Made by a program: the position numbers and the translations under genes
Shown: piece after piece, positions 1-5,801 of the stretch
Position numbering within the stretch: the stretch's first letter is position 1
How the letters are laid out: each line of letters starts with the position of its first letter
Assembly (NCBI GenBank): GCA_013821585.1
Contig: JACDGO010000113.1
Coordinates: 1 to 6,713 of the forward strand
From: Sphingomonadaceae bacterium
GTDB lineage: Bacteria > Pseudomonadota > Alphaproteobacteria > Sphingomonadales > Sphingomonadaceae
Reading direction: 5' to 3'
Length of the DNA: 6,713 bases
The notes under the pieces: generated by a model
What the model was told of the DNA's origin: nothing
The model's input: the letters and a program-made list of their open reading frames with translations, nothing else
Database searches by the model: none

Positions 1-270
1 CCGCCACACGCGCCGGTCCTGCGGGTCGGCGCGGCGCTCGACCAGCCCCGCTTCGGACAGCCGGTCGACCATGCGGCATAGCGTTATGCGCTCGACCTCG
101 AGCCGGTCGGCAAGCTCGGCCTGCGTTTGCCCTTCCCGGAACGATAAATGAAGCAGCGTCCGCCACTGCTGGCGCGTCACGCCCAGCTCGCGCGCGTCCG
201 CGTCGAACCGCGCGCGATAGCGCCGCGCCACGTCGTGCAACAGAAATCCGATGTTTGAAATTGTAAGCAT
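1..270 (-). CDS. MarR-family transcriptional regulator, N-terminal part (runs off the left edge)
   Basis: The first 90 codons of a winged-helix regulator, read leftwards from the ATG at 270-268; the frame is open to the window edge, so the C-terminus is missing. The protein starts MLTISNIGFLLHDVARRY. A DNA-binding core follows: VTRQQWRTLLHLSFREGQTQAELADRL (about residues 31-57), a recognition helix around VERITLCRMVDRLSEAGLVER (59-79), and the wing signature ADPQDRRVW (81-89), whose D-x-x-D-R-R pattern is typical of MarR/SlyA proteins. Such regulators usually act as dimers that repress their own promoter and neighbours and release DNA on binding small phenolic or other ligands. The ligand cannot be told here. 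It is divergent from dnaB with 99 bp between start codons. No Shine-Dalgarno sequence precedes the ATG, and the predicted promoter places the transcript start at or next to it. Family assignment is secure; regulon unknown. Confidence 0.9.
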   Translation of the reverse strand, partial: MLTISNIGFLLHDVARRYRARFDADARELGVTRQQWRTLLHLSFREGQTQAELADRLEVERITLCRMVDRLSEAGLVERRADPQDRRVWR

Positions 271-291
271 AGCTACATTATGGAGGCTTAC
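263..291. promoter_or_regulatory. Inverted repeat at the MarR-type gene start, possible autoregulatory operator
   Basis: GTAAGC (263-268) and GCTTAC (286-291) are perfect inverted copies separated by 17 bp, about two helical turns centre to centre. They flank the -10 box and start codon of the MarR-type gene. A nested shorter pair, CATA (268-271) and TATG (279-282), lies between them. MarR proteins commonly repress themselves by binding inverted repeats over the core promoter, so this is a reasonable operator candidate. Six-base arms can arise by chance. Confidence 0.35.
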
Positions 292-305
292 GGTCTTCAT
301 TGCAA
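277..305 (-). promoter_or_regulatory. Predicted sigma70-like promoter of the MarR-type gene
   Basis: On the minus strand, TTGCAA (305-300, 4 of 6 to the -35 consensus) is followed by a 17-nt spacer and CATAAT (282-277, 5 of 6 to the -10 consensus). Only 6 nt separate the -10 box from the ATG at 270, so the transcript would be leaderless or nearly so, which fits the absence of a Shine-Dalgarno sequence. Predicted by eye only. Confidence 0.5.
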
Positions 306-369
306 GAATAGCGTTGATAACTCGCTGACCCCGGTTGAGGGTCGGCCGTCCGAAGCGCATGGAAGCGGG

Positions 370-1881
370 ATGCCCGATCCAATCCGACTCGTCGCGCCGC
401 CGCCCGGCGCCACCGCCGAACTCCCCCACAACGTCGAGGCCGAAGCGGCGTTGCTCGGCGCGCTGATGATCGACAACCGCATCGCCGAGGATTTCCAGAC
501 GCGGCTCAAGCCCGATCATTTCTTCGAGCCGGTCCACGGCCGCATATACGACGCGATTCTGCGCCAGCTCGATCGCAACATGATCGCCAATCCGGTGACG
601 CTACGCCCGATGTTCGAGGGCGACGAGACGATGCGCGAACTCGGCGGCCCCGCCTATCTCGCCCAGCTCACGGGGAACAGCGCCGCGATCATCGGCGCGC
701 GCGACTTCGCAACGCAGATTTACGACCTCGCGCAGCTCCGCGCGCTCGTCAGCGTCGGACGCGAGATGGTCGACAAGGCTCTCGACACATCGGAGGAGGT
801 TAATCCCAAAGGCCAGATCGAGGCCGCGGAGGTTGCGCTCTACAAGGTCGCGGAGGAAGGCGAGGCGGAAGGGAGCGTCAAGACCTTCGGGCAAGCGACG
901 CGCATGGCGGTCGAGATCGCCGAGCGGGCGCTCAATTCGGGAAGCGGGCTTTCGGGCATCACCACGGGGCTCGACACGATCAACGCCAAGATCGGCGGGC
1001 TTCACCACAGCGATCTCGTCATCCTCGCCGGACGGCCGGGCATGGGCAAGACCGCGCTCGCGACCAACATCGCCTTCAACACAGCGCGGCGTTGGGTGCG
1101 CGACGAGGAGGACGGGATCGAGCCCGCCAAGTCGGTCGGCGCGAAGGTCGCGTTCTTCAGCCTCGAAATGTCGGCCGACCAGCTCGCGACGCGCATCCTC
1201 GCCGAGAACTCGGGGATCAGCTCCGAAGCGCTGCGCATGGGCAAGATCGGCCAGCAGGACTTTCGCAACCTCGCGCGCGCCGCCGCCGACCTCGAGACTT
1301 TGCCGCTGTTCATCGACGATACGCCAGGGTTGACGATCGCGGCGCTCAGGACGCGTGCTCGGCGGCTGAAGCGGCGGCATCAGATCGGGCTGATCGTCGT
1401 CGACTATCTACAGCTCCTGCAAGGGTCGGGACGCTCGTCGAACGACAACCGGGTCCAGGAAATCTCCGAGATCAGCCGCGGGTTGAAGACGCTCGCCAAG
1501 GAATTAAACGTCCCCGTGCTCGCGCTGTCGCAGCTCAGCCGCGCGGTTGAACAGCGCGAGGATAAGAGGCCGCAACTTTCAGACCTGCGCGAATCGGGCT
1601 CGATCGAGCAGGACGCCGACATCGTCCTTTTCGTATACCGCGAGGAATATTACGTCGCATCGCGCGAACCCAAGCGGCCCGGCGAGCTGGACGACGCCAA
1701 GGCGCACGACGACCACGCGAAATGGGCGGCCGAAATGGAGAAGGTGTTCGGACGCTGCGAACTCATCGTCGGCAAGCAGCGCCATGGCGCGACCGGCAAG
1801 GTCAATTTGAAGTTCGAAGCGAAAATCACGCGCTTCAGCGACCTTGCGGACGAAGCCTATTACGGCGATCGCCAAGGCTGA
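370..1881 (+). CDS. dnaB: Replicative DNA helicase DnaB
   Basis: Hexameric 5'-3' helicase that unwinds DNA at the replication fork and recruits primase. The 503-residue product has the N-terminal primase-interaction domain (from about residue 18, LPHNVEAEAALLGALM, to about 125), a linker, and a RecA-like ATPase domain (about 196-495). The Walker A motif GRPGMGKT is at 221-228, the strand with FFSLEMS follows, the Walker B strand LIVVDYLQLL is at 341-350, and GKQRHGATG at 468-476 carries the usual Lys/Arg finger region. Acidic, charged insertions (RRWVRDEEDGIEPAKS, and the stretch after YREEYYVASREPK) match what I recall of alphaproteobacterial DnaB. The ATG at 370 was chosen because the family's similarity begins just after it and a purine-rich GGAAGCGGG precedes it. 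The in-frame ATG at 280 would add 30 unrelated residues and overlap the divergent promoter. No intein or frameshift. The 3' end overlaps the convergent HupE/UreJ-like gene by 47 bp. Its own promoter was not recognised. Confidence 0.97.
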   Translation: MPDPIRLVAPPPGATAELPHNVEAEAALLGALMIDNRIAEDFQTRLKPDHFFEPVHGRIYDAILRQLDRNMIANPVTLRPMFEGDETMRELGGPAYLAQLTGNSAAIIGARDFATQIYDLAQLRALVSVGREMVDKALDTSEEVNPKGQIEAAEVALYKVAEEGEAEGSVKTFGQATRMAVEIAERALNSGSGLSGITTGLDTINAKIGGLHHSDLVILAGRPGMGKTALATNIAFNTARRWVRDEEDGIEPAKSVGAKVAFFSLEMSADQLATRILAENSGISSEALRMGKIGQQDFRNLARAAADLETLPLFIDDTPGLTIAALRTRARRLKRRHQIGLIVVDYLQLLQGSGRSSNDNRVQEISEISRGLKTLAKELNVPVLALSQLSRAVEQREDKRPQLSDLRESGSIEQDADIVLFVYREEYYVASREPKRPGELDDAKAHDDHAKWAAEMEKVFGRCELIVGKQRHGATGKVNLKFEAKITRFSDLADEAYYGDRQG

Positions 1882-3070
1882 CCGCGACCGCGAAGACTGT
1901 CAGCATGGCGACGATCCACGGCGCATAGCCGAGCGCGGCGTCGATCGCCTCGGCGAGAACGAACTTCACGTCGAACACGCGCTCGACCAGCCACGCGCTC
2001 GCGGCGATGCCGGCGAGCCATGCGCCGGCCACCCGAAGCGGCGGATAGAAACGCGTCGGCGCGAGCAGCACGAGCGCGGGCATGGTGCAGGCGACGACAA
2101 GCAGCTGCACGATCTCGATGCCGAGGTTGAAGCCGAGGATCGACACGCCCTTGTCGAGCGGCTCGAGCCCGAACGCGCCGATCACCGTCGCGAACGCCAT
2201 GCCGTGGATCAGCCCGAAGCCGCCCGCGACGAACACCTCCCGGCGCGGGAACAGAGGTCGCCACGCGTGGATCGACGAGATCAGGATCGAGAGCGCGATG
2301 CCGCATTCGACCGGACGCGCGGGCAGCCGCCAGCCGAACGCCGCGCCGCCGATCAGGGTCAGCGAATGGCCGATCGTGAACGCGGTGACGACGCGAAACA
2401 AACCGCGCAGGGTGTGACGCCAGCCGCCGTAACCGCCCCAACGCCCGCCCAGTGCGAGGAGAGGCGCCGGGAGCAGCAAGGTCATCAGGAACAGCAGATG
2501 GTCGTGTCCTTCGGCGATGTGATGCATGCCGAGGCCGATCGCCGAGCCGAAGCCGCGCCAGATGCTCGCGTCGCCCCGGTCGATACTTAGCGTCCGGCTC
2601 GCAGGCTGAAGCCCGCCCAGCATTTGCGGATCGTGGCTGACGAGACCGCCGCGAAAATCGCTGCGGGCGAGGACGAGGACGAAATGATTGGCGACGCTGT
2701 CGATCACCGGGTTCCAGCGCAGCGTCAGCTTGCGGGGATTGACGCCGGGCGGCGGCGTTAGGGTGAGCGCGAAGCGCAGGTCGGGCGGTCCCGCGTCATA
2801 ACCCACACGAACCGGGCCAAGCGCGACTTTCCACGGCCTTCCGTCGGTCTCCGCGCCGATCCGTACGGCGAGATAGGGGCGAAAATCCTCTGCGGGTTGC
2901 CCTGCACGGTCGAGCTTCAGCTTGGCTCCGCGCGCATAGTCGAATTCCCCGAGCGGAATGATCGCATCGCCGGTCACGGTTTCCCGCCCGAAGTCGAGCG
3001 AGACCTCGCTGTTCGGCGTCAGATGGGCGTGCGCGGGCGCCGTGAAGATCAGCGCGATCAAGGCGAGCAA
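1835..3070 (-). CDS. HupE/UreJ-like integral membrane protein with exported N-terminal domain
   Basis: Last gene of the operon, 411 residues from a TTG start. It begins with a short signal peptide (MLALIALIFTAPAHA, then HLTPN). A probably extracytoplasmic beta-rich domain of about 150 residues follows. The C-terminal half (about 172-400) is a multi-helix membrane domain of the HupE/UreJ type. Conserved-looking polar motifs lie in or near the helices: GMHHIAEGHDHLLF (181-194), FTIGHSLTL (231-239), FGLIHGMAFA (285-294) and GFNLGIEIVQL (313-323). Classical HupE and UreJ are nickel permeases of hydrogenase and urease clusters. This longer subgroup with an exported domain has no established substrate, so nickel or another metal is only a guess. 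The frame is also open upstream through CTG AAA CGC, which would add Lys and Arg before the hydrophobic segment and improve the signal peptide, so the true start may lie at 3079. There is a 5-nt gap after the TPR gene, suggesting translational coupling. Confidence 0.85.
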   Translation of the reverse strand: MLALIALIFTAPAHAHLTPNSEVSLDFGRETVTGDAIIPLGEFDYARGAKLKLDRAGQPAEDFRPYLAVRIGAETDGRPWKVALGPVRVGYDAGPPDLRFALTLTPPPGVNPRKLTLRWNPVIDSVANHFVLVLARSDFRGGLVSHDPQMLGGLQPASRTLSIDRGDASIWRGFGSAIGLGMHHIAEGHDHLLFLMTLLLPAPLLALGGRWGGYGGWRHTLRGLFRVVTAFTIGHSLTLIGGAAFGWRLPARPVECGIALSILISSIHAWRPLFPRREVFVAGGFGLIHGMAFATVIGAFGLEPLDKGVSILGFNLGIEIVQLLVVACTMPALVLLAPTRFYPPLRVAGAWLAGIAASAWLVERVFDVKFVLAEAIDAALGYAPWIVAMLTVFAVAVSLGDRRNRLRPQGR

Positions 3071-3075
3071 GCGTT

Positions 3076-4398
3076 TCAGTGGCCGATCCAGATCATTCCC
3101 GCCTTACGGTCGAACACGCGCGGATTGAGCGCGAGCGCCGCCGCTTTCTCGGTCTCGGCCTTGTCGGTTCGCCCAAGCAATTCGGCGGCGCGAGCGGTGA
3201 CGATGTGCTGTTCCGCGGTCGACCAAGCCGAGGCGTTCAACGCGTCCATCAACGCCGCCGCTTCGGCCGCGCTGCCGTTGGCGAGGAGCGCCCAGCCGAG
3301 CGCGACTGCGGACGCCCCGTAGGGCCGCGCGCGCCAGTTGGCGGCGGCGAGCGCGGCGGCGCGCTCCCGCGATCCGAAGGCGAGTTCATGATCGAGCGCG
3401 TGGGCATAGGCCGCTTCGGGAAGGAGCGTCGTCCAGCGCCGCCACACCGCTTGGGCGTGGCTCGCCCAAAGGTCGGCGTTCGCGCGGTCACCCTGCTCAC
3501 GATAGAGCGCGGCGAGCGCGTCCATGGTCTCCGGGTTGTGCGCGGCGTCGATCGCGCGCCGATAGAGCGCGACCGCGCCGGCGATGTCGCCGCGCAGGGC
3601 ATGCATCTGCGCGAGCGCCTGGAGCACCAGCCAATGGCCCGAAAAAATGCGGTCGGCGATTGTGAACTCGGCTTCGGCCTGGGGCCAGTGTCCGCGCTGC
3701 AACTCGATCAGGCCGCGCTGATAGCGGATGTTCGCCGCCGCCTGGGCAGTGATGAAATGCCCCGCGCGCAAAGCCTTGTCGAGTTCGACGAGCGCGCGAT
3801 CGGGATCGCCGGTCTTTTGATAATAGAGCGCGAGGCGGGTCGGCTGGCCTTCGCTGGGGCCGGTCCACGTCTTGAGCGCCGCCGCATAGTCACCCCGGTA
3901 AAAGGCGATGTCTCCGCGCATCGCTTGTTGCTCGGCGACTTCGCCCGAATCGCGCCGGTGATAGTTGTCCATCCGGTCGAGCGCGCTGGCGGCGGAGGCG
4001 AGGCGGTGGACCGACAGGCTCCACGCCGCGACCGGGAGGTCGGGTCCGGTGCGCGCCGCCGCTTCGGACCGCGCCTGGGCGAGCAAGCGTCCCGCCGCCG
4101 CATGATCGGCGAAATCGCCCGACAGCCGCGCACGGTCCATATAACGCCCCGCCTGCGCCGCCTGGGATAGCCAGTCACCCGGCCGGATCAGCGGCGTCTC
4201 GCCGGCGATCCGGCGATCGATCCACGCGATCTTGGCGGGCGCGCTGTGAGGCGCCACGGCTTCGGGGTAGACGTAGGCGAGGCGCCGCTGCGGCGGCTGG
4301 GCCGCCCGTTGCCGCGACACCGCGAAGCTCAGCGCGGCGATGGCCGCCGCGGCGATCAATGCGGTGAGGAGCGTGCGTGCTAGTTGGGCGTGCCGCAA
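3076..4398 (-). CDS. Membrane-anchored tetratricopeptide-repeat (TPR) protein
   Basis: A 440-residue protein with one N-terminal hydrophobic segment (about residues 9-27, LLTALIAAAAIAALSFAV) that is a membrane anchor or uncleaved signal. It is followed by an alpha-helical, alanine-rich domain. TPR-like helix pairs are visible at about 158-180 (MRGDIAFYRGDYAAALKTW), 186-212 (with KTGDPDRALVELDKAL), 224-250 (YQRGLIELQRGHWPQAEAEF), 256-286 (ALAQMHALRGDIAGAVALYR), 290-318, 363-390 and 398-424. TPR arrays bind partner proteins, so a scaffolding or assembly role for its operon neighbours is likely, probably in the periplasm. No catalytic motif is seen. The only usable start is TTG at 4398, inside the end of the lipoprotein gene (19-nt overlap). 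No ATG or GTG is available before the in-frame stop upstream, and no clear Shine-Dalgarno sequence is seen, so translation probably depends on coupling. The stop lies 5 nt before the HupE/UreJ-like gene. Confidence 0.82.
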   Translation of the reverse strand: MRHAQLARTLLTALIAAAAIAALSFAVSRQRAAQPPQRRLAYVYPEAVAPHSAPAKIAWIDRRIAGETPLIRPGDWLSQAAQAGRYMDRARLSGDFADHAAAGRLLAQARSEAAARTGPDLPVAAWSLSVHRLASAASALDRMDNYHRRDSGEVAEQQAMRGDIAFYRGDYAAALKTWTGPSEGQPTRLALYYQKTGDPDRALVELDKALRAGHFITAQAAANIRYQRGLIELQRGHWPQAEAEFTIADRIFSGHWLVLQALAQMHALRGDIAGAVALYRRAIDAAHNPETMDALAALYREQGDRANADLWASHAQAVWRRWTTLLPEAAYAHALDHELAFGSRERAAALAAANWRARPYGASAVALGWALLANGSAAEAAALMDALNASAWSTAEQHIVTARAAELLGRTDKAETEKAAALALNPRVFDRKAGMIWIGH

Positions 4399-5084
4399 AT
4401 CGCCAGGTTCAGTCGCTTGAAGTCGTCGGCGAGGTCATCCATCCGGTGTTCGAGATCGGCGCGCTCGACCGATGCGAAGACGAAGCGCGAATCGTCGACC
4501 GGATTCGAATCATTATAAGCGACCTTGGTCTCGGGCGTGATCAGGACTGTTGCGACCGCGGGCATCCCCATCCGGTCGACACGGACAAAGCCGCTGTCCG
4601 GATCGGTGCGGAAATTGAACCCCGCTTCGGTCGACGCCGGGATCGGCGGCGTCGCGTTCCGGGCGTCGCCGAAATAGGGAAAGTCGGGCTTGAAATGGCG
4701 CGGCGAATTGTCGGGGTTGAGCGGCAGGTTGACGAAGGTGTTCACCGACTGCTTGCTGAGATCTAGGAACAGCCGCGACAGGGTCAGGTCGATGACCAGA
4801 TCGTCGAGCCTGCGGCCGTTGGGAAAGGCGACCGGACGCGTGAGATCGACGTGAAGGACGTCGGGCAGGACGAGTTGCAGCACCGAATCATTGCCGTTCT
4901 GCGCCGGCTGCGACAGGCATGCGTCGACGCTGAACGATGTCGGGGTCGGCGTCGGGGTGGGTGTCGGCGGCGGCGTGGTGGCGACCGGTGAAGGCGTCGC
5001 GGTGATCGGCGAGCTTCCGCCGCCGCAGCCGGTGACGATCAGGCCGAGCGCGGCCGAAGCGAGGAGCGTGGCGCGGCGGGGCAT
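4380..5084 (-). CDS. DUF4331-like lipoprotein (second, C-terminal-half-like DUF4331 protein)
   Basis: A 234-residue predicted lipoprotein. The start MPRRATLLASAALGLIVTGC has a basic n-region, a hydrophobic core and the lipobox VTGC, with Cys20 as the lipidated residue. A Pro/Thr-rich linker (about 31-50) follows, then a globular domain. The domain contains FPNGRRLDDLVIDLTLSRLF, a DFPYFGDARNATPP segment, and GMPAVATVLITPETKVAYND with NPVDDSRF. This order resembles the C-terminal part of larger DUF4331 proteins as I remember them; the assignment is from pattern memory, not a search. The function of DUF4331 is not known. The ATG at 5084-5082 was chosen because it overlaps the stop of the preceding gene (TAATG), has a G-rich GGGGGGAA upstream, and gives a proper lipoprotein signal. 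The longer in-frame start at 5120 would bury the signal. The 3' end overlaps the TPR gene start by 19 nt. Confidence 0.8.
   Translation of the reverse strand: MPRRATLLASAALGLIVTGCGGGSSPITATPSPVATTPPPTPTPTPTPTSFSVDACLSQPAQNGNDSVLQLVLPDVLHVDLTRPVAFPNGRRLDDLVIDLTLSRLFLDLSKQSVNTFVNLPLNPDNSPRHFKPDFPYFGDARNATPPIPASTEAGFNFRTDPDSGFVRVDRMGMPAVATVLITPETKVAYNDSNPVDDSRFVFASVERADLEHRMDDLADDFKRLNLAICGTPN
4938..4973 (-). repeat. Low-complexity Pro/Thr codon repeat in the lipoprotein linker
   Basis: Codons 38-49 of the lipoprotein gene encode PPPTPTPTPTPT from alternating CCG/CCC and ACG/ACC codons; on the plus strand this is a GGTGTCGG-like GC repeat. Such linkers usually form an extended spacer between the lipid anchor and a globular domain. 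The near-repeated 6-bp units make the length prone to slippage between strains. Confidence 0.8.
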
Positions 5085-5737
5085 TAGATATTCCCCCCGA
5101 AGCGCTCGGTCGTGCCCCACACGGTGATGACGTTGCCGGGATTCTGCACCGCGCTCAGCGGCATGTCGATCACGAACATGGTGTCGTTCTTGTCGAGGAA
5201 GAAGTCGCGGTCGTTGCGAAACATCAGCGTCCCGGACGAGCTGGTCGCGCGGAAGCCGAGCAGGTCGAAGCGGAATGGATCCTCGACCAGTCCCGCCTTC
5301 ATCAGCACGCCGTTGCTAGTGATCGTGTTTTCGACCGGGCCGGAGACGACCGGGGCCGCGCCGGGCACGCCTTCGAACTGGACGCCGCTGACGCCCTTCG
5401 CGTTCTGACCGAAACGCACCCTGATCGTGAATTCGGGAACGTCGCGTGTGCCCGCGTTCGAGATATTGAGCTTATAGAGCACGTCACGGTCATAGCTCGC
5501 CGGCTGGCCGGCCTGCGGCCCGGCGAAAGTCAGCGCGACGACGAAGCGGTTGCCGTTCGTGAAGGTATAGACATCGGCGATGTCGGCGGCGAAATCGGGC
5601 GTCTTGTCGACGTCAGGATCGGTACGGCTCGGCGGATCGAGGTGATCGGCCGCGACGAGCGGCGTCGATCCGGAAACGAATAGCAGCGGCGCGGCGAGCA
5701 AGGCGCTCGCGATCGCGGCCAAGCGGGGCGCGTGCAT
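5084..5737 (-). CDS. Secreted DUF4331-type protein (N-terminal-half-like), first gene of the operon
   Basis: A 217-residue protein with a Sec signal peptide (about 1-29/30, a hydrophobic run ending PLVAA). The mature protein begins (A)DHLDPPSRTDP, followed by DFAADIADVYTF (49-60), AGLVEDPFRFDLLGF (148-162) and NVITVWGTT (202-210). The early D-H-x-D-x-P, the D-x-x-D-V-Y-x-F motif and the E-D-P-F-x-F-D-L segment are the hallmarks by which I recognise DUF4331, a bacterial exported family of unknown function. It is about half the length of many DUF4331 proteins, and the following gene supplies a C-terminal-like half on a separate lipoprotein. The ATG at 5737 is supported by a strong GGGAGG four bases upstream and by the signal peptide. 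A longer in-frame start at 5848 would read into the insertion element and is rejected. Its stop overlaps the next start by one base. Confidence 0.86.
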   Translation of the reverse strand: MHAPRLAAIASALLAAPLLFVSGSTPLVAADHLDPPSRTDPDVDKTPDFAADIADVYTFTNGNRFVVALTFAGPQAGQPASYDRDVLYKLNISNAGTRDVPEFTIRVRFGQNAKGVSGVQFEGVPGAAPVVSGPVENTITSNGVLMKAGLVEDPFRFDLLGFRATSSSGTLMFRNDRDFFLDKNDTMFVIDMPLSAVQNPGNVITVWGTTERFGGNI

Positions 5738-5741
5738 AAGA

Positions 5742-5747
5742 CCTCCC
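5742..5747 (-). promoter_or_regulatory. Strong ribosome-binding site of the first DUF4331 gene
   Basis: GGGAGG on the minus strand is followed by TCTT and the ATG at 5737. It is the clearest Shine-Dalgarno sequence in the operon and decides the start of the gene. The later genes rely on overlaps or very short gaps. Confidence 0.8.
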
Positions 5748-5752
5748 GGTTG

Positions 5753-5767
5753 GACGGTTCGCCCGTC
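5753..5767. other. Small hairpin in the leader of the DUF4331 operon
   Basis: GACGG (5753-5757) and CCGTC (5763-5767) are perfect inverted copies with a 5-nt loop. On the minus strand this stem lies a few bases upstream of the ribosome-binding site, so it may affect leader stability. On the plus strand it is followed by TTTGATTTG, a weak terminator-like arrangement. It lies between the operon start and the insertion element. A 5-bp stem is short and the role is uncertain. Confidence 0.3.
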
Positions 5768-5778
5768 TTTGATTTGTC

Positions 5779-5781
5779 TTA
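5779..5781. repeat. Predicted target-site duplication (left copy, TTA)
   Basis: TTA directly precedes the left terminal repeat and fits the TNA target duplicated by IS1031-group elements. On the right only the first T (6713) is inside the window, which agrees, but the TA that should follow is out of view. Confidence 0.5.
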
Positions 5782-5798
5782 GAGCCCGATTCAAAAGT
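5782..5798 (+). repeat. Left terminal inverted repeat of the IS element
   Basis: GAGCCCGATTCAAAAGT matches the inverted right end GAGCCTGAACGGAAAGT at 12 of 17 positions, with the outer GAGCC and inner AAAGT blocks conserved. It lies just beyond the transposase stop codon. Confidence 0.8.
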
Positions 5799-5801
5799 TT
5801 A

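Noticed and set aside
280..369. N-terminal extension of DnaB from the ATG at 280
   Set aside because: The 30 extra residues do not resemble DnaB, the ATG lacks a ribosome-binding site, and it would overlap the divergent promoter and operator candidate. The ATG at 370 fits the family.
601..1380. Long antisense open frame inside dnaB (259 codons)
   Set aside because: It is opposite a well-conserved gene and its product is Arg/Asp/Gly-rich low complexity typical of GC-rich shadow frames.
1844..2590. Plus-strand open frame opposite the HupE/UreJ-like gene (248 codons)
   Set aside because: The product is an Arg/Glu/Asp-rich shadow with no recognisable fold, while the minus strand encodes clear membrane helices and a signal peptide.
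3079..4170. Plus-strand open frame opposite the TPR gene (363 codons)
   Set aside because: Arginine- and glycine-rich shadow composition; the minus strand shows regular TPR periodicity and sits in the operon.
5084..5086. Frameshift or nonsense mutation splitting one DUF4331 gene
   Set aside because: The downstream part has its own start overlapping the stop, a complete lipobox and a linker, which a recent mutation would not create.
5085..5120. Longer start for the lipoprotein gene at 5120
   Set aside because: It adds 12 residues before a complete lipoprotein signal and loses the TAATG coupling to the preceding gene.
5738..5781. ECF-sigma or native promoter between the IS element and the first DUF4331 gene
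   Set aside because: AACC and CGTC-like words occur, but the paired boxes with correct spacing do not fit in 44 nt together with a leader; nothing convincing is seen.
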